Below are positions 8,785 through 18,798 of a stretch of 64,000 bases of DNA, in pieces (positions within the stretch are counted from its first letter, which is position 1; the number at the start of each line of letters is the position of its first letter). The notes under the pieces were generated by a model. That model saw nothing but the letters and a program-made list of their open reading frames with translations, was not told where the DNA came from and made no database searches. The translations under genes and the position numbers were made by a program. The stretch comes from Giesbergeria anulus (GTDB lineage: Bacteria; Pseudomonadota; Gammaproteobacteria; Burkholderiales; Burkholderiaceae_C), in contig NZ_FOGD01000011.1 of assembly GCF_900111115.1 (NCBI RefSeq), positions 1 through 64,000 on the forward strand, in the 5' to 3' direction.

Positions 8785-9447
8785 ATGAATAACCCCTCCA
8801 TTAGCCAACTGTTCGACAACAACCGTGCCTGGGCAGCGCAGATGGAACGCGATCGTCCGGGGTTTTTTACCAACCTGCTGGCGCAGCAAAAGCCGCGCTA
8901 TATGTGGATTGGCTGCTCCGATAGCCGCGTGCCAGCCAACCAAATTACTGGGCTGGAGCCGGGTGAAGTATTTGTCCATCGCAACATTGCCAATGTGGTG
9001 GTCCCTACTGACCTCAATTGCTTGTCTACCATCCAGTATGCAGTCGATCAGCTCAAGGTGGAGCACCTGATGGTGGTGGGCCACTACGGTTGTGGTGGCG
9101 TGTTGGCAGCCTTAGAAGATGCTCGTGTGGGCTTGGCTGACAACTGGATTCGCCACGTCAAGAAAGATGTGCGCGACCGCCACCGTGAACTGCTGGCCCG
9201 AATGGCACCCCAATGGCGTCACGATGCGCTGTGCGAACTCAATGCCATTGAGCAGGTAGTCAACATTGCCCAGACTACGGTGTTGCAAGATGCTTGGGCG
9301 CGGGGCCAAAACGTGACGCTGCATGGCTGGTGCTATGGTCTCAAAGATGGGCTGATTAACAACCTGCACATGTCTATCAGCGGCAACGATGGCTTAGATG
9401 CCCTGTACCGCGCAGCGGTGGCTGGGGTGGCCGAAGGGCGCTGCTAA
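8785..9447 (+). CDS. can: Beta-class carbonic anhydrase
   Basis: A 220-residue zinc enzyme interconverting CO2 and bicarbonate. The beta-class zinc ligands are visible: cysteine in WIGCSDSRVP, histidine and cysteine in VVGHYGCGGV. The aspartate-arginine pair sits in CSDSR. ATG 8785 is chosen over GTG 8782 because of its spacing from AAGGAG at 8772-8777. Within a leucine operon it may supply bicarbonate for methylcrotonyl-CoA carboxylase, but that carboxylase is not in this window, so this is inference. Confidence 0.92.
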   Translation: MNNPSISQLFDNNRAWAAQMERDRPGFFTNLLAQQKPRYMWIGCSDSRVPANQITGLEPGEVFVHRNIANVVVPTDLNCLSTIQYAVDQLKVEHLMVVGHYGCGGVLAALEDARVGLADNWIRHVKKDVRDRHRELLARMAPQWRHDALCELNAIEQVVNIAQTTVLQDAWARGQNVTLHGWCYGLKDGLINNLHMSISGNDGLDALYRAAVAGVAEGRC

Positions 9448-9494
9448 AAGCGCCAAACCTAATACCAAAACTCAATATCACAGGAGACAAAACC

Positions 9495-10688
9495 ATGACA
9501 TCAACGAACGCAGATTCCATCGTTATTTTGGGTGCAGCCCGTACTCCAATGGGGTCGTTTCAGGGCGATTTTTCTGGCCTCGCCGCCCATGATTTGGGTG
9601 GCGTAGCGATTGCCGCAGCCGTGGCGCGTGCAGGTGTGGCCCCGGCCACCGTGGGCGAAGTGTTGTTTGGCAACTGCCTGATGGCAGGCCAAGGCCAAGC
9701 CCCAGCGCGCCAAGCGGCCTTCAAGGGTGGTTTGCCCAAAGAGGCCGGGGCCGTGACGCTGTCCAAAATGTGCGGTTCTGGCATGAAGGCCGCGATGTTT
9801 GCCCACGATATGCTGCTGGCAGGTACGCACGATGTGATGGTGGCAGGTGGCATGGAGAGCATGACCAACGCCCCCTATCTGTTGCAAAAAGGCCGGGGCG
9901 GCTACCGTATCGGCCACGACCGCGTTTTTGACCACATGATGCTCGATGGCCTAGAAGACGCTTATCAGGCCGGCCGCTCGATGGGTACCTTTGGTGAAGA
10001 TTGTGCTGCCAAGTATGGCTTTACCAAAGAGCAGCAAGACGCCTTTGCTACCGCCAGCGTGCAGCGTGCCCAAGCAGCCATTGCTTCGGGGGCCTTTGTG
10101 GCTGAAATTGCCCCAGTGATGGTCAAGACCCGTAGCGGAGAAGTGGTGATTTCGATGGATGAAGGGCCGGGCAAAATCAAGCTTGAAAAAATTCCGCAGC
10201 TCAAGCCAGCCTTTAAGAAAGACGGCACGATCACGGCAGCGTCCAGTTCCAGCATCAACGATGGCGCTGCCGCGCTGGTGTTGGCGCGGGCCTCCACCGC
10301 CGCGCAGTTGGGTGCTAAACCGCTGGCGCGCATTGTGGCCCATGCCACCCATGCCCAAGAGCCAGAATGGTTTGCCACTGCACCCTTAGGGGCTACGCAA
10401 AAAGCACTTGCCAAAGCGGGCTGGAACGCGGCAGATGTGGATTTGTGGGAAATCAACGAAGCCTTTGCCGTGGTACCGATGGCACTGATGCACGACTTGA
10501 ATCTGCCACACGACAAGGTGAACGTGAACGGCGGCGCTTGTGCTTTGGGTCACCCCATTGGTGCTAGTGGTGCGCGAGTCATGGTGACGTTGATTTACGC
10601 TTTGCAGGCCCGTGGCCTGAAAAAAGGCGTGGCAACGCTGTGCATTGGCGGTGGTGAGGCCACGGCAGTGGCGATTGAACTGCTTTAA
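9495..10688 (+). CDS. Acetyl-CoA C-acyltransferase (thiolase)
   Basis: A 397-residue thiolase that condenses or cleaves beta-ketoacyl-CoA in the cytoplasm. Seen in order: the nucleophilic cysteine in KMCGSGMKAAMFA (about residue 93), the NEAFAVVPMAL motif, the GGACALGHPIGASGAR motif with its catalytic histidine, and the C-terminal CIGGGEATAVAIE. Length is normal for acetyl-CoA acetyltransferases. A strong CAGGAG precedes the start. In the leucine pathway it would split the final acetoacetyl-CoA. Confidence 0.92.
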   Translation: MTSTNADSIVILGAARTPMGSFQGDFSGLAAHDLGGVAIAAAVARAGVAPATVGEVLFGNCLMAGQGQAPARQAAFKGGLPKEAGAVTLSKMCGSGMKAAMFAHDMLLAGTHDVMVAGGMESMTNAPYLLQKGRGGYRIGHDRVFDHMMLDGLEDAYQAGRSMGTFGEDCAAKYGFTKEQQDAFATASVQRAQAAIASGAFVAEIAPVMVKTRSGEVVISMDEGPGKIKLEKIPQLKPAFKKDGTITAASSSSINDGAAALVLARASTAAQLGAKPLARIVAHATHAQEPEWFATAPLGATQKALAKAGWNAADVDLWEINEAFAVVPMALMHDLNLPHDKVNVNGGACALGHPIGASGARVMVTLIYALQARGLKKGVATLCIGGGEATAVAIELL

Positions 10689-10710
10689 GCCCTAAGCCCA
10701 GGAGAACCCC

Positions 10711-11841
10711 ATGCTGCTGACCCAAGATCAGGAAATGATCCGCGACGCTGTGCGCGACTTTGCCCAGCGCGAACTGTGGCCCCATGCCGCCCGCTGGGAC
10801 AAGGAGCACCATTTCCCTAAAGAAGCGCACCAAGGGCTGGCCGCATTGGGGGCTTACGGCATTTGTGTGCCCGAAGAACTGGGTGGTGCCCAGCTCGACT
10901 ATGTAACGCTGGCGCTGGTGCTGGAAGAAATTGCCGCTGGTGATGGCGGCACCAGCACCGCCATTAGCGTGACTAACTGCCCGGTCAATGCCATTTTGAT
11001 GCGTTATGGCAACGCCCAGCAGCAACGCCAGTGGCTGACGCCGTTGGCCCGTGGTGAGATGCTGGGGGCGTTTTGCCTGACCGAGCCCCATGTTGGCTCT
11101 GATGCTTCTGCTTTGCGCACCACGGCCACCCGTGATGCGGATGGCTACGTCATCAATGGTGTGAAGCAGTTTATTACCAGCGGCCAAAATGGTCAGGTAG
11201 CCATCGTGATTGCCGTGACCGATAAAGCCGCAGGCAAAAAGGGCATGAGCGCCTTTATTGTGCCCACCAACACCCCCGGCTATGTGGTGGCCCGCCTAGA
11301 AGAAAAACTCGGTCAGCACAGCAGCGATACGGCGCAAATCAATTTTGACCAGTGCCGCATTCCAGCAGAAAACCTGATTGGCACTGAAGGCGAGGGCTAC
11401 AAAATTGCGCTGTCGGCGCTAGAAGGCGGGCGCATTGGCATTGCTGCACAAAGCGTGGGCATGGCGCGCAGTGCATTTGAGCTGGCCGTGCAGTATGCCA
11501 AGCAGCGCGAGAGCTTTGGTACGGCCATTATTAACCATCAGGCTGTGGGTTTTCGGCTGGCCGATTGCGCCACGCAACTAGAAGCGGCGCGCCAGTTGAT
11601 TTGGCATGCTGCCAGTTTGCGCGATGCAGGCCGCCCCTGCCTGAAAGAGGCGGCCATGGCCAAACTCTTTGCCAGCGAGATGGCCGAGCGCGTGTGCAGC
11701 GCTGCCATCCAAACGCTGGGCGGTTATGGCGTGGTGAATGATTTTCCAGTCGAGCGCATCTACCGTGATGTGCGGGTGTGCCAGATTTATGAAGGCACCA
11801 GCGATGTGCAAAAAATCATCATTCAGCGGGCGCTGGCCTGA
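10711..11841 (+). CDS. Acyl-CoA dehydrogenase (short/branched-chain type)
   Basis: A 376-residue FAD-dependent dehydrogenase and the second of its class in this operon. Motifs: FCLTEPHVGSDASALRT, KQFITSGQNGQVAIVIAV, and near the C-terminus QTLGGYGVVNDFPVERIYRD followed by YEGTSDVQK. Unlike the isovaleryl enzyme upstream, it keeps the glutamate in YEGTS, the usual catalytic base of short-chain enzymes. The substrate is therefore likely a short or 2-methyl-branched acyl-CoA. The start follows CAGGAG and lies 22 nt after the thiolase stop. It is the last gene of the operon and is convergent with the next chemoreceptor. Confidence 0.88.
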   Translation: MLLTQDQEMIRDAVRDFAQRELWPHAARWDKEHHFPKEAHQGLAALGAYGICVPEELGGAQLDYVTLALVLEEIAAGDGGTSTAISVTNCPVNAILMRYGNAQQQRQWLTPLARGEMLGAFCLTEPHVGSDASALRTTATRDADGYVINGVKQFITSGQNGQVAIVIAVTDKAAGKKGMSAFIVPTNTPGYVVARLEEKLGQHSSDTAQINFDQCRIPAENLIGTEGEGYKIALSALEGGRIGIAAQSVGMARSAFELAVQYAKQRESFGTAIINHQAVGFRLADCATQLEAARQLIWHAASLRDAGRPCLKEAAMAKLFASEMAERVCSAAIQTLGGYGVVNDFPVERIYRDVRVCQIYEGTSDVQKIIIQRALA

Positions 11842-11851
11842 CAGGCCAGCC

Positions 11852-11887
11852 GATGGTGGCGAGGCCACGGTAGTGGCCACCACCATC
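11852..11887. terminator. Nested hairpin between convergent genes
   Basis: GATGGTGG at 11852-11859 pairs with CCACCATC at 11880-11887 around an inner stem, GGCCAC/GTGGCC with a GGTA loop. A second hairpin, CTGGCCT/AGGCCAG (11833-11849), overlaps the preceding stop codon. The position between converging genes suggests a bidirectional terminator, although the T-run is poor. Confidence 0.6.
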
Positions 11888-11897
11888 CTTTGTGCAA

Positions 11898-13751
11898 TCA
11901 AAGGCGAAATGCTGCCATCAGGGTAGTTAGGCGACTGGCCTGTTGTCCCAAGTCGGCAGCCACCGAGGTGCTTTGCTCCACCAAGGAGGTGTTTTCCTGC
12001 GTGACGGTATCGAGTTGCGCTACGGCGCAACCAATCTGTTCTAGTCCTTGGCTTTGTTCTTGGCTGGCCTGACTGATTTCTTGAACCAGTTGATCCATCT
12101 GGGAGACTTGGCGCAGGATGTTGTCCATAGAACTGCCAGCCCCTTTGGCTTGTTGAGAACCTAAATTGACAGTTTGCACATTGGCCTCGATGAGTTCTTT
12201 GATTTGCTTGGCAGCTTCCCCTGAGCGTTGGGCCAGCATACGCACCTCTGAGGCCACCACAGCAAAGCCCCGGCCTTGCTCTCCGGCGCGGGCTGCCTCT
12301 ACGGCTGCATTAAGCGCCAATATGTTGGTTTGAAATGCAATGCCGTCAATCACCCCCGTGATGTCGGTAATCTTGGACGATGTACCATTGATCTCTGTCA
12401 TGGTCTGGATTACATGGCCCACCACCTGGCCGCCTTGCTGCGCTGCTTGGGTGGCCTGATTGGCAATTTGGGCTGCGTGTTGTGAGGTGGCTGTGTTGTG
12501 GTGCACAGTGGCAGTGAGCTTTTCCATAGAGGCGGCTGTGCGTTGCAGATTTCCCGCTTGCTCATCCGTTCGTTGGCTTAGGTTGACGCTGCCAGTGGCA
12601 ATTTGGGTGGCATCGGTGGCAATCAGTTGGGCGCTGTGGCGCACATCTCGCACCAGGGTAGATAGCGCATCGACCAGACGGTTAATGGCTTGGCCCAGTT
12701 GGCCTATTTCATCTTGGGTGTTAGCAGGAATTCGATGGGAGAGATCGCCATTGGCAATTTCGGCCAGCAAGCTCACTGCATGTTGTATAGGTGCTGCAAT
12801 GGCACGGCTGACTACAAAGGCCACAGCAACGGCTGCGGCACCCCCGATCAGCAAGGCTATCAAGCCTGCAACGCGAACAGCCTGCAAGATGGGCCCAGTG
12901 AGTTCGGATATTGGAACTTCGGCAATCACATAGGCTTGTAATTCAGGAATAGGGGCAGATACCATGATGTAGTCATTGCCCTCTTTTTGGTAGCGCACTT
13001 GACCAAATGCCTGCTGGCCCAAAAGCTGGCTGGCCATTGTGGCATCCAGACCGGGCATATCCTTGAGGTGGTGTTTGCCATCAATGAGTGCTTTGTCTTG
13101 GTGCATCAGGATGGAACCATTGGCACGTACCAGATAAACCACCCCACTATCGGCAATTTTGTATTGGGCAATGCTCTGTGCTACGGCATCTACCGACAGC
13201 GCAAGGCCAGTGACGGCCCGCTGCCCAACGGGGCCATCAACGCGCACATTGATGAACATCATGTAGTTTTGAGCTGCAACATCTAGATCAAGGTTGAGTG
13301 CGTAGTCCACCTTGGAATTGAGTGCTTCTGAAAACCAAGTTTCTGTGGGCAAGATGGTGCGGGTAGAGCCATCGTCTTTTTGGTACTTCATGCCGCTTTC
13401 AGAACACCAAAAAACCCCTGCTGCTGACTGTTGTTTTTTGATGGCGTTGGCATAACGCAACCAAGTGGCATGTCCCGATTCAGGCATACCTGCCCGGTCC
13501 CAATCGATCAAGAAGGCGTTATCGGCCATGCCCCGTGCGGCATTGATAGAGGGGGCCAGCTGGCGCTGAATGTCGGAGCGGATGCCTTGTACCAGTGCAG
13601 GTAGTTCTTCTGTAAAAGCGCGTTGGTGGATTTCCTTAGTAATCATGCTGCTACTGATGGTGGCAGAGATGGCACTAAAAAGGATCAGGGACAAAACTAG
13701 ACTGCCAATCGATTTGGTACTGATGGATAAATTCTTAAAGTGGTGCAACAT
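11898..13751 (-). CDS. Methyl-accepting chemotaxis protein with Cache-type sensor
   Basis: A 617-residue chemoreceptor. TM1 is about residues 12-34. The long periplasmic region (about 35-280) looks like a double Cache sensor: it carries [34 protein letters not shown] and [19 protein letters not shown]2 is about 286-310, followed by HAMP and the signalling hairpin with [22 protein letters not shown] and [18 protein letters not shown]. The frame is open from a TTG at 13757. ATG 13751 (MLHHFKNL) is chosen. Cache domains in this class usually bind small organic acids or amino acids; the ligand is unknown. Confidence 0.9.
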   Translation of the reverse strand: MLHHFKNLSISTKSIGSLVLSLILFSAISATISSSMITKEIHQRAFTEELPALVQGIRSDIQRQLAPSINAARGMADNAFLIDWDRAGMPESGHATWLRYANAIKKQQSAAGVFWCSESGMKYQKDDGSTRTILPTETWFSEALNSKVDYALNLDLDVAAQNYMMFINVRVDGPVGQRAVTGLALSVDAVAQSIAQYKIADSGVVYLVRANGSILMHQDKALIDGKHHLKDMPGLDATMASQLLGQQAFGQVRYQKEGNDYIMVSAPIPELQAYVIAEVPISELTGPILQAVRVAGLIALLIGGAAAVAVAFVVSRAIAAPIQHAVSLLAEIANGDLSHRIPANTQDEIGQLGQAINRLVDALSTLVRDVRHSAQLIATDATQIATGSVNLSQRTDEQAGNLQRTAASMEKLTATVHHNTATSQHAAQIANQATQAAQQGGQVVGHVIQTMTEINGTSSKITDITGVIDGIAFQTNILALNAAVEAARAGEQGRGFAVVASEVRMLAQRSGEAAKQIKELIEANVQTVNLGSQQAKGAGSSMDNILRQVSQMDQLVQEISQASQEQSQGLEQIGCAVAQLDTVTQENTSLVEQSTSVAADLGQQASRLTTLMAAFRL

Positions 13752-13801
13752 GGGCAATAAGGGAGTGCTTAACGAGGCGCTAGAGAGTTATTATTTGGAA
13801 G

Positions 13802-14293
13802 TCAGTGGCGTGGCTTAGGCATAGGCATAGGCCAGTCCATCAGACGCCAGCCCATGAGCGCGGCTGGTACATCAAACAGATGGGCCAGCTCTAGTATGTC
13901 TAGCATGGCCATGTCTTGAACGCAGTAGCGCAAGACTGGCTCCGGGATGAGCAAGCGCAGGGCAAACTGCTGGGCTTCGCGCTCGGTGCGGCTGGGGTCG
14001 TCTAGCGCAAAATCTTCTGTGACCACGATGCTGCGCTCCAAGCCGGGGCGCAGGTGGTGCAAGGCCAGATGGCCCAAGGCTTGTGCGGTGGCATAGCGCT
14101 GTAGCGCTGGGGCATGGTGCTGGCACAGGGTCAGGCTGGGCTGGTTTTGTGCGTTGATCTGCAATTGCGCGCAGGTAGCCAAGCTGCTACTGTGGCGCAC
14201 GGCCATGCCCATGCGCTGGGCAATGTGCGCCACATCCACGGGCACCGATTGATCCCAGTGGAGTTTGAGAACGCCCTCTGCAAACATCACCAT
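13802..14293 (-). CDS. ImmA/IrrE-like protein lacking the HExxH motif
   Basis: About 163 residues from ATG 14293 (ATG 14287 is also possible; the frame is open to 14425). The layout resembles the ImmA/IrrE peptidase family: an N-terminal helix, VPVDVAHIAQRMGMAV, the zinc-site region, then REAQQFALRLLIPEPVLR, which fits the family's 'A..FA..LLMP' helix. Where the metallopeptidase should read HExxH, this protein has QALGH followed by LALHH. Both the first histidine and the catalytic glutamate are absent. It is therefore probably not an active peptidase. Its start lies 14 nt after the RsuA-like stop, in the same operon. No antitoxin-like or phage regulator gene is adjacent. Confidence 0.6.
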   Translation of the reverse strand: MVMFAEGVLKLHWDQSVPVDVAHIAQRMGMAVRHSSSLATCAQLQINAQNQPSLTLCQHHAPALQRYATAQALGHLALHHLRPGLERSIVVTEDFALDDPSRTEREAQQFALRLLIPEPVLRYCVQDMAMLDILELAHLFDVPAALMGWRLMDWPMPMPKPRH

Positions 14294-14307
14294 GCCTGCA
14301 TTTTCAA

Positions 14308-15096
14308 TCAGAACTTTTCCCAGTCGTGCAGGTAGCGCCATTGGCCTTCGGGCACCTTTGCCAGCGGCACCCGGCCTAGGCGGATGCGCCGAATCGCCAG
14401 CACGCGCAAACCCACTGCTTCGCACATGGCCGGGATTTGTCCGGGGCGGATGCCCTTGAGGGCAAAACGCAGCCGGGTTTCATTTTGCCAACTGACCTTG
14501 ATGGGGGGCAGGGGGCGTCCATTGAAACTCAGGCCGTGGCAGAGTTTTTGTAGCCCGCCTTCGACAATTTGACCGGCCACTTCGACAATACACTCTTGCT
14601 CTAGGGTTTCGATGTCTTCGGCCAGTTTGCGGGCGATGCGCGGGTCTTGGGTATAGACCACCAAACCACTGGCGGGCGTGGGCAGCGGCGTAAAGCATTG
14701 CAACTGCTTGAAATGGCGCAGCAACACTTGGATGCCTGAGGCATCTTCGGGCATGTGTGAGGCTGCATTGAGCAGCGTGACTGCCTGCGGCGCGCCTTGG
14801 CTGCGGCTGCCGTGGGCGGCAGCGCCAGCCTCTAGGCCCAAGCCTGCTTCAAAGCCGGGCGGCTTGTGCAGCAGCAAGGTGATGGGGGCCAAGTCCAGCA
14901 GGCTGGCATTGGGTGCCAGTGCTACGGTTTGCTGCGGTGCCACGCGGGCACCCGGCAGCTCTACGACCTTGCCATCGACGCTGACCAAGCCGCCTTCAAT
15001 ATATTGCTCGGCCATGCTGCGTGAGCAGCCCAATTGCTGTGCCAAACGTTTGGCTAGGCGTACCAGTCCGGTGGGGGTGTGGGTGGGTTCAGTCAT
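14308..15096 (-). CDS. RsuA-like pseudouridine synthase homologue with altered active site
   Basis: A 262-residue protein with an N-terminal S4 RNA-binding domain (RLAKRLAQQLGCSRSMAEQYI, then GLVSVDGKVV). A pseudouridine-synthase-like fold follows, ending with the RLRFALKGIRPGQIPAMCEAVG and RRIRLGRVPL blocks. In active members the catalytic loop reads GRLDxxTSGL. Here it is FTPLPTPASGL, so the catalytic aspartate is replaced by proline. I infer an RNA-binding protein that may not catalyse pseudouridylation. The ATG at 15096 overlaps the stop of the upstream gene by 8 nt. Confidence 0.75.
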   Translation of the reverse strand: MTEPTHTPTGLVRLAKRLAQQLGCSRSMAEQYIEGGLVSVDGKVVELPGARVAPQQTVALAPNASLLDLAPITLLLHKPPGFEAGLGLEAGAAAHGSRSQGAPQAVTLLNAASHMPEDASGIQVLLRHFKQLQCFTPLPTPASGLVVYTQDPRIARKLAEDIETLEQECIVEVAGQIVEGGLQKLCHGLSFNGRPLPPIKVSWQNETRLRFALKGIRPGQIPAMCEAVGLRVLAIRRIRLGRVPLAKVPEGQWRYLHDWEKF

Positions 15097-16759
15097 TGCC
15101 CGGCTCCATGCTTTGAATACGTTCGACATGGGCCAGCAAAGAGCGCTGGGCCACGGGCCACAACCTTGGTGGTACATCGGCATAGGCGTGAGCCGCCCAG
15201 TCTTGTACCGTGCCTTCGGGCAGGGCCTGCATGGCGGCCAGCACCTTGGCTTCGCGGGCCAGCCGGTGGGCTTTGAGTTGGGCAATGGCAGCGCGTGCGC
15301 TGTGCAGCACATAGCCGTGGGCAGGCAGAATGAAATCAACCTCGTATTGACCGCACAGGGCATCGAGCCGATCGAGCGAATCGAGGTAGTCGGCCATGTT
15401 GCCATCGGGCGGGTCAATCACTGTGGTGCTGCCGTTGAGGATGTGGTCGCCAGAGAACAGCAGGCCATCTTCTTCGAGCAGAAAGCACAGGTGGTTGGCG
15501 GCATGGCCGGGAGTGTGTACCACTTGCAGGGTGTGGTGCACCTCGCCTGCAGGGCTTTGCCCGGTGAGTGTGAGCCGCTGGCCGTGTTGCAGCACTTCAT
15601 CGGGGCTAAAGGCGCTGGCGGCGCGGGCGGTGGGCGCGGAGGGCAAACCAAGAATAGGCGGGGTGGCGCGCCCGGCTTGGGTGCAGAGGGCCTGCAAGGG
15701 GGCCGCACCGGGTGAGTGGTCGGGGTGGGAGTGGGTGCAGACAATGGCGCGGATATCGCCCCCAGCGGCACGCCACAGTTTATCGAGGTGCTCGTGGTCA
15801 GCCGGGCCGGGGTCGATGGCGATATAGCCGGTGCTGGGCTCGCCCACCAAATAGCTGTTGGTGCCGGGGCCAGTCATAAAGCCGGGGTTGGGGGCCGTCA
15901 GGCGCTGCACATTGCGCAGTAGCGGCACTGGGCTTGCGCTTTGCCAGTCTAGTGGGTGCAGAGCTTCGCCATTGGGGCAGACCAAGGCCAGCTCGCCAAA
16001 GGGGTGCTCGTCTTCCATGTAATGGACTTCTTTGCCCGCCAGCAGGCCACCACGCGGGCAGCTGACCCACAGTGGCTGCTCGTGGGCGACAGCGGCCAGT
16101 ACTGCATCGGCGTTGGCAAAACGGGCCAAACGCTCTAGGGTGCGGATGGTCGGAAAGATCATGAAGAACTGCCCCGCAGCATGGCGCTCTAGCGCTTGCT
16201 GCGGTGAGACCCAAACTGGCTCAAACTGCTCTTGTTCATCGGCCACGGGGGTTTGGCCTTCGGGCATACGGGCCACCAAAAAGGGCACGGCAAAGCGCTT
16301 GCTCAGTTCGCGCGCGCCTGTCCAATGCGCCAGCACATACACCGTGTCGGCGGCCAGCGTCAGGCCCTGTGCGGCACATTGGGCGGCAAAGGGGGCATGG
16401 CGGCTCAGGCGGGCAATGTCTTGGTCATCGGCCATGCGGCCATCGGCGTGGCGGGCTAGCAAAATGCCCAGTTCTTCAAAACTCTCGCGGATGGCGGCAA
16501 TGGCTTGGGTCAGGTGCAGGTCGCTTTGTGTGGGGCGTCGGGCAGCCACAGCGTGCGATTGCGCATCCAGTGCATCAATGCCTCCACCGGGAAAGACGTA
16601 AGCCCCCGGTGCAAAGCTGGCATGGTCGGAGCGGCGGGTCATTAAAACTTGCAAGCCTTCGGGGCTGTCGCGCAAGAGCAGCACGGTGGCGGCATCGCGA
16701 ATGGCAGCAGGGGTGCGTGGGGGATGGAGAAGCTGGCTGGGGCGGATCATGGCCTGCAT
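15089..16759 (-). CDS. Nudix hydrolase fused to metallo-beta-lactamase-fold hydrolase
   Basis: About 556 residues. The N-terminal half is a Nudix-like domain with YVFPGGGIDALD and, after a short insertion, IRESFEELGIL, which carries the REUxEExGU core. The C-terminal half (from about residue 270) is a metallo-beta-lactamase fold: THSHPDHSPGA is the zinc-binding HxHxDH motif, with later ligands in HTPGHAANHL, FSGDHILNG and LPAHGYVL. The C-terminal domain resembles LACTB2-like hydrolases; substrates are not predictable. ATG 16759 and ATG 16750 are both plausible starts. It is the first gene of a three-gene minus-strand operon and is divergent from the metallophosphoesterase gene. Confidence 0.82.
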   Translation of the reverse strand: MQAMIRPSQLLHPPRTPAAIRDAATVLLLRDSPEGLQVLMTRRSDHASFAPGAYVFPGGGIDALDAQSHAVAARRPTQSDLHLTQAIAAIRESFEELGILLARHADGRMADDQDIARLSRHAPFAAQCAAQGLTLAADTVYVLAHWTGARELSKRFAVPFLVARMPEGQTPVADEQEQFEPVWVSPQQALERHAAGQFFMIFPTIRTLERLARFANADAVLAAVAHEQPLWVSCPRGGLLAGKEVHYMEDEHPFGELALVCPNGEALHPLDWQSASPVPLLRNVQRLTAPNPGFMTGPGTNSYLVGEPSTGYIAIDPGPADHEHLDKLWRAAGGDIRAIVCTHSHPDHSPGAAPLQALCTQAGRATPPILGLPSAPTARAASAFSPDEVLQHGQRLTLTGQSPAGEVHHTLQVVHTPGHAANHLCFLLEEDGLLFSGDHILNGSTTVIDPPDGNMADYLDSLDRLDALCGQYEVDFILPAHGYVLHSARAAIAQLKAHRLAREAKVLAAMQALPEGTVQDWAAHAYADVPPRLWPVAQRSLLAHVERIQSMEPGND

Positions 16760-16835
16760 TATGGGCAAGGCGGCGCGGCGGTGCTGGCATACGATATCTG
16801 CCTGTTTGTTTTTTGCCGCTTTCTGCGCTCAAGCG

Positions 16836-17873
16836 ATGCTGTCATTTTCTTTATGGATGCCTGCCCGTGGGCGTTGCGTGGCTGCAGCGGCGTACCGTGT
16901 TGGTGCAGCGTGGTGTCTGCTGGCAGCGTTGCTGGCGCTGTGGGATGTGCAGGGGCGTTGGATTGAGCCAGGGCGGGCGGCGGTGGTCTGGTTCAAGCTG
17001 TGGCTGTTCTGGGCAGGGTGGGCGCTGTTGCCTTGGCTGCTGGGCTGGTTGCTGGAATTGCGTCAGGCGGTGGGCCTGCGGGGGCGGTATTTGCTGGGGC
17101 TGGTAGTGCTGGTGGTGGCGGCTTGGGGGGCCTTGGTAGAGCCGCGCCTGCTGGTGGTGCGTACCCATCCGCTGGCCTTGCCCGCAGGCAGCCCACCCTT
17201 GCGGCTGGCGCTGGTGGCTGATCTGCATGTGGGCTTGTTTGTGCGGTCTTGGCAGTTGGAGCGTTTGGTCGATGTGCTCAATGCCCAAGAGGTCGATGCC
17301 GTGGTGGTGGCCGGTGACTGGACTTATGACCCACCATTGGATGTGCAAGCCGCCTTAGCCCCGCTGGCCCGGCTGCACCACCCAGTCTGGGCGGTGTTGG
17401 GCAACCACGATACGCAGGCCCCCGGCCCACCACTGACCGCCGCGCTGCGCACGGCCTTGCAAACCCACGGCGTGCAGGTGCTGGAGGGGCGCAGCCTATC
17501 GTTCAAGGGCTGGGAGATCGTGGGTCTGGGGGATTTGTGGGGCGCTGACCCGCACGCCGATATTGCTCGCTTGCTGCCACCGGGGCCAGCGTCCCAGCCT
17601 CGGCTGGTGCTGGCCCACCAGCCAGATACCACCGCTTTGCTGCCCGCAGAGTCGGCTACGCTCATAGTGAGCGGCCACACCCACGGCGGCCAGATTACCC
17701 TGCCGTGGATCACCCAGCACCTTGTATTGCCCGGCATGAGCACCCACGGCTGGTATGCAGGCCGCTACAGCACACCCGCCGGGACACTCTTTGTTACCAC
17801 GGGGGTAGGTACTATCGGGCTACCGGCAAGGCTGGGTGTGCTGCCCAGAGTCGATGTGTTGCAACTGCACTGA
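16836..17873 (+). CDS. Membrane-anchored metallophosphoesterase
   Basis: About 345 residues from ATG 16836. The N-terminal third has three or four hydrophobic segments (about residues 15-130). A calcineurin-like phosphoesterase domain of the YkuE/YaeI type follows. The metal-binding motifs are visible in order: DLHVG, GDWTYD, GNHDTQ, LAHQPD and SGHTHGGQ. Such proteins may act on lipid or nucleotide phosphates at the membrane; the substrate is unknown. It lies about 75 nt from the divergent Nudix fusion, so both promoters must be in this short gap. Confidence 0.85.
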   Translation: MLSFSLWMPARGRCVAAAAYRVGAAWCLLAALLALWDVQGRWIEPGRAAVVWFKLWLFWAGWALLPWLLGWLLELRQAVGLRGRYLLGLVVLVVAAWGALVEPRLLVVRTHPLALPAGSPPLRLALVADLHVGLFVRSWQLERLVDVLNAQEVDAVVVAGDWTYDPPLDVQAALAPLARLHHPVWAVLGNHDTQAPGPPLTAALRTALQTHGVQVLEGRSLSFKGWEIVGLGDLWGADPHADIARLLPPGPASQPRLVLAHQPDTTALLPAESATLIVSGHTHGGQITLPWITQHLVLPGMSTHGWYAGRYSTPAGTLFVTTGVGTIGLPARLGVLPRVDVLQLH

Positions 17874-17916
17874 AGTGCAGTACACAGCAGCCAAGCCTAC
17901 AACGATAATTGCCGCC

Positions 17917-18798
17917 ATGCAGATCCGCTTTACCAAGATGCAGGGTGCGGGCAACGACTTTGTCGTGCTCGACGAAACCCAAGGCCGTCTGGGCCTGACG
18001 CCAGCGCACTACCGCCTGTTGGGCGACCGCCACTTTGGCGTCGGTGCCGACCAAATCCTTACCGTGCGTCCCTCGCCGGGGCCGGGCATTGATTTTGAAT
18101 ATGTCATCCACAACGCCGATGGTGGCGAGGTAGAGCAATGCGGCAATGGTGCGCGCTGCTTTGCCCGCTATGTGCGCGATCAGGGCCTGACAGACAAAGA
18201 CACCATCCGCGTGCAAACCCGCGCTGGCATCATTGCTCCCGAACTCACCCCAGATGGCCGTGTCACTGTGGATATGGGGTGCCCGGTGCTGGAGCCTGCC
18301 CGTGTGCCCTTTGATGCCAGTGGCTTGCAACCTGAGGCGCAAGGCCAAGGCCAGCGCTGGCCGCTGGTGTTGGGCAGCAGCACAGCCCCGGTTGCCGTGG
18401 TGCAGGTTAGTGTGGTGTCGATGGGCAACCCTCATGCCGTGCAGATTGTGGACGATGTAGACACTGCCCCCGTGGCCCAAACCGGCCCGTTGATCGAGCA
18501 CCACCCGCGCTTTCCGCAGCGGGTTAATGCGGGTTACATGCAAATTGTGGCCCGCAACCACATCCGTCTGCGCGTTTATGAGCGCGGTGCCGGTGAGACC
18601 TTGGCTTGCGGCACTGGTGCCTGTGCTGCTGTTGTGGCCGGTATTCGCTTGGGGCTGCTTGATGCCCGCGTGGACGTGGACACCCAAGGCGGGCGTTTGA
18701 GCATTGCTTGGAGCGGCCAGCCCAGCGATGCGGTGTTTATGACCGGCCCGGCCACCTCCGTTTTTCAAGGCCAGATCGAACTCCCCGACACCCTATGA
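17917..18798 (+). CDS. dapF: Diaminopimelate epimerase
   Basis: A 293-residue enzyme converting LL- to meso-diaminopimelate for lysine and peptidoglycan synthesis. It begins [20 protein letters not shown]. The two catalytic cysteines sit in [14 protein letters not shown] and [17 protein letters not shown] 17917 is the family start; the upstream extension of the frame is discarded. The stop overlaps the next start (ATGA), so the two genes are translationally coupled. Confidence 0.96.
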   Translation: MQIRFTKMQGAGNDFVVLDETQGRLGLTPAHYRLLGDRHFGVGADQILTVRPSPGPGIDFEYVIHNADGGEVEQCGNGARCFARYVRDQGLTDKDTIRVQTRAGIIAPELTPDGRVTVDMGCPVLEPARVPFDASGLQPEAQGQGQRWPLVLGSSTAPVAVVQVSVVSMGNPHAVQIVDDVDTAPVAQTGPLIEHHPRFPQRVNAGYMQIVARNHIRLRVYERGAGETLACGTGACAAVVAGIRLGLLDARVDVDTQGGRLSIAWSGQPSDAVFMTGPATSVFQGQIELPDTL

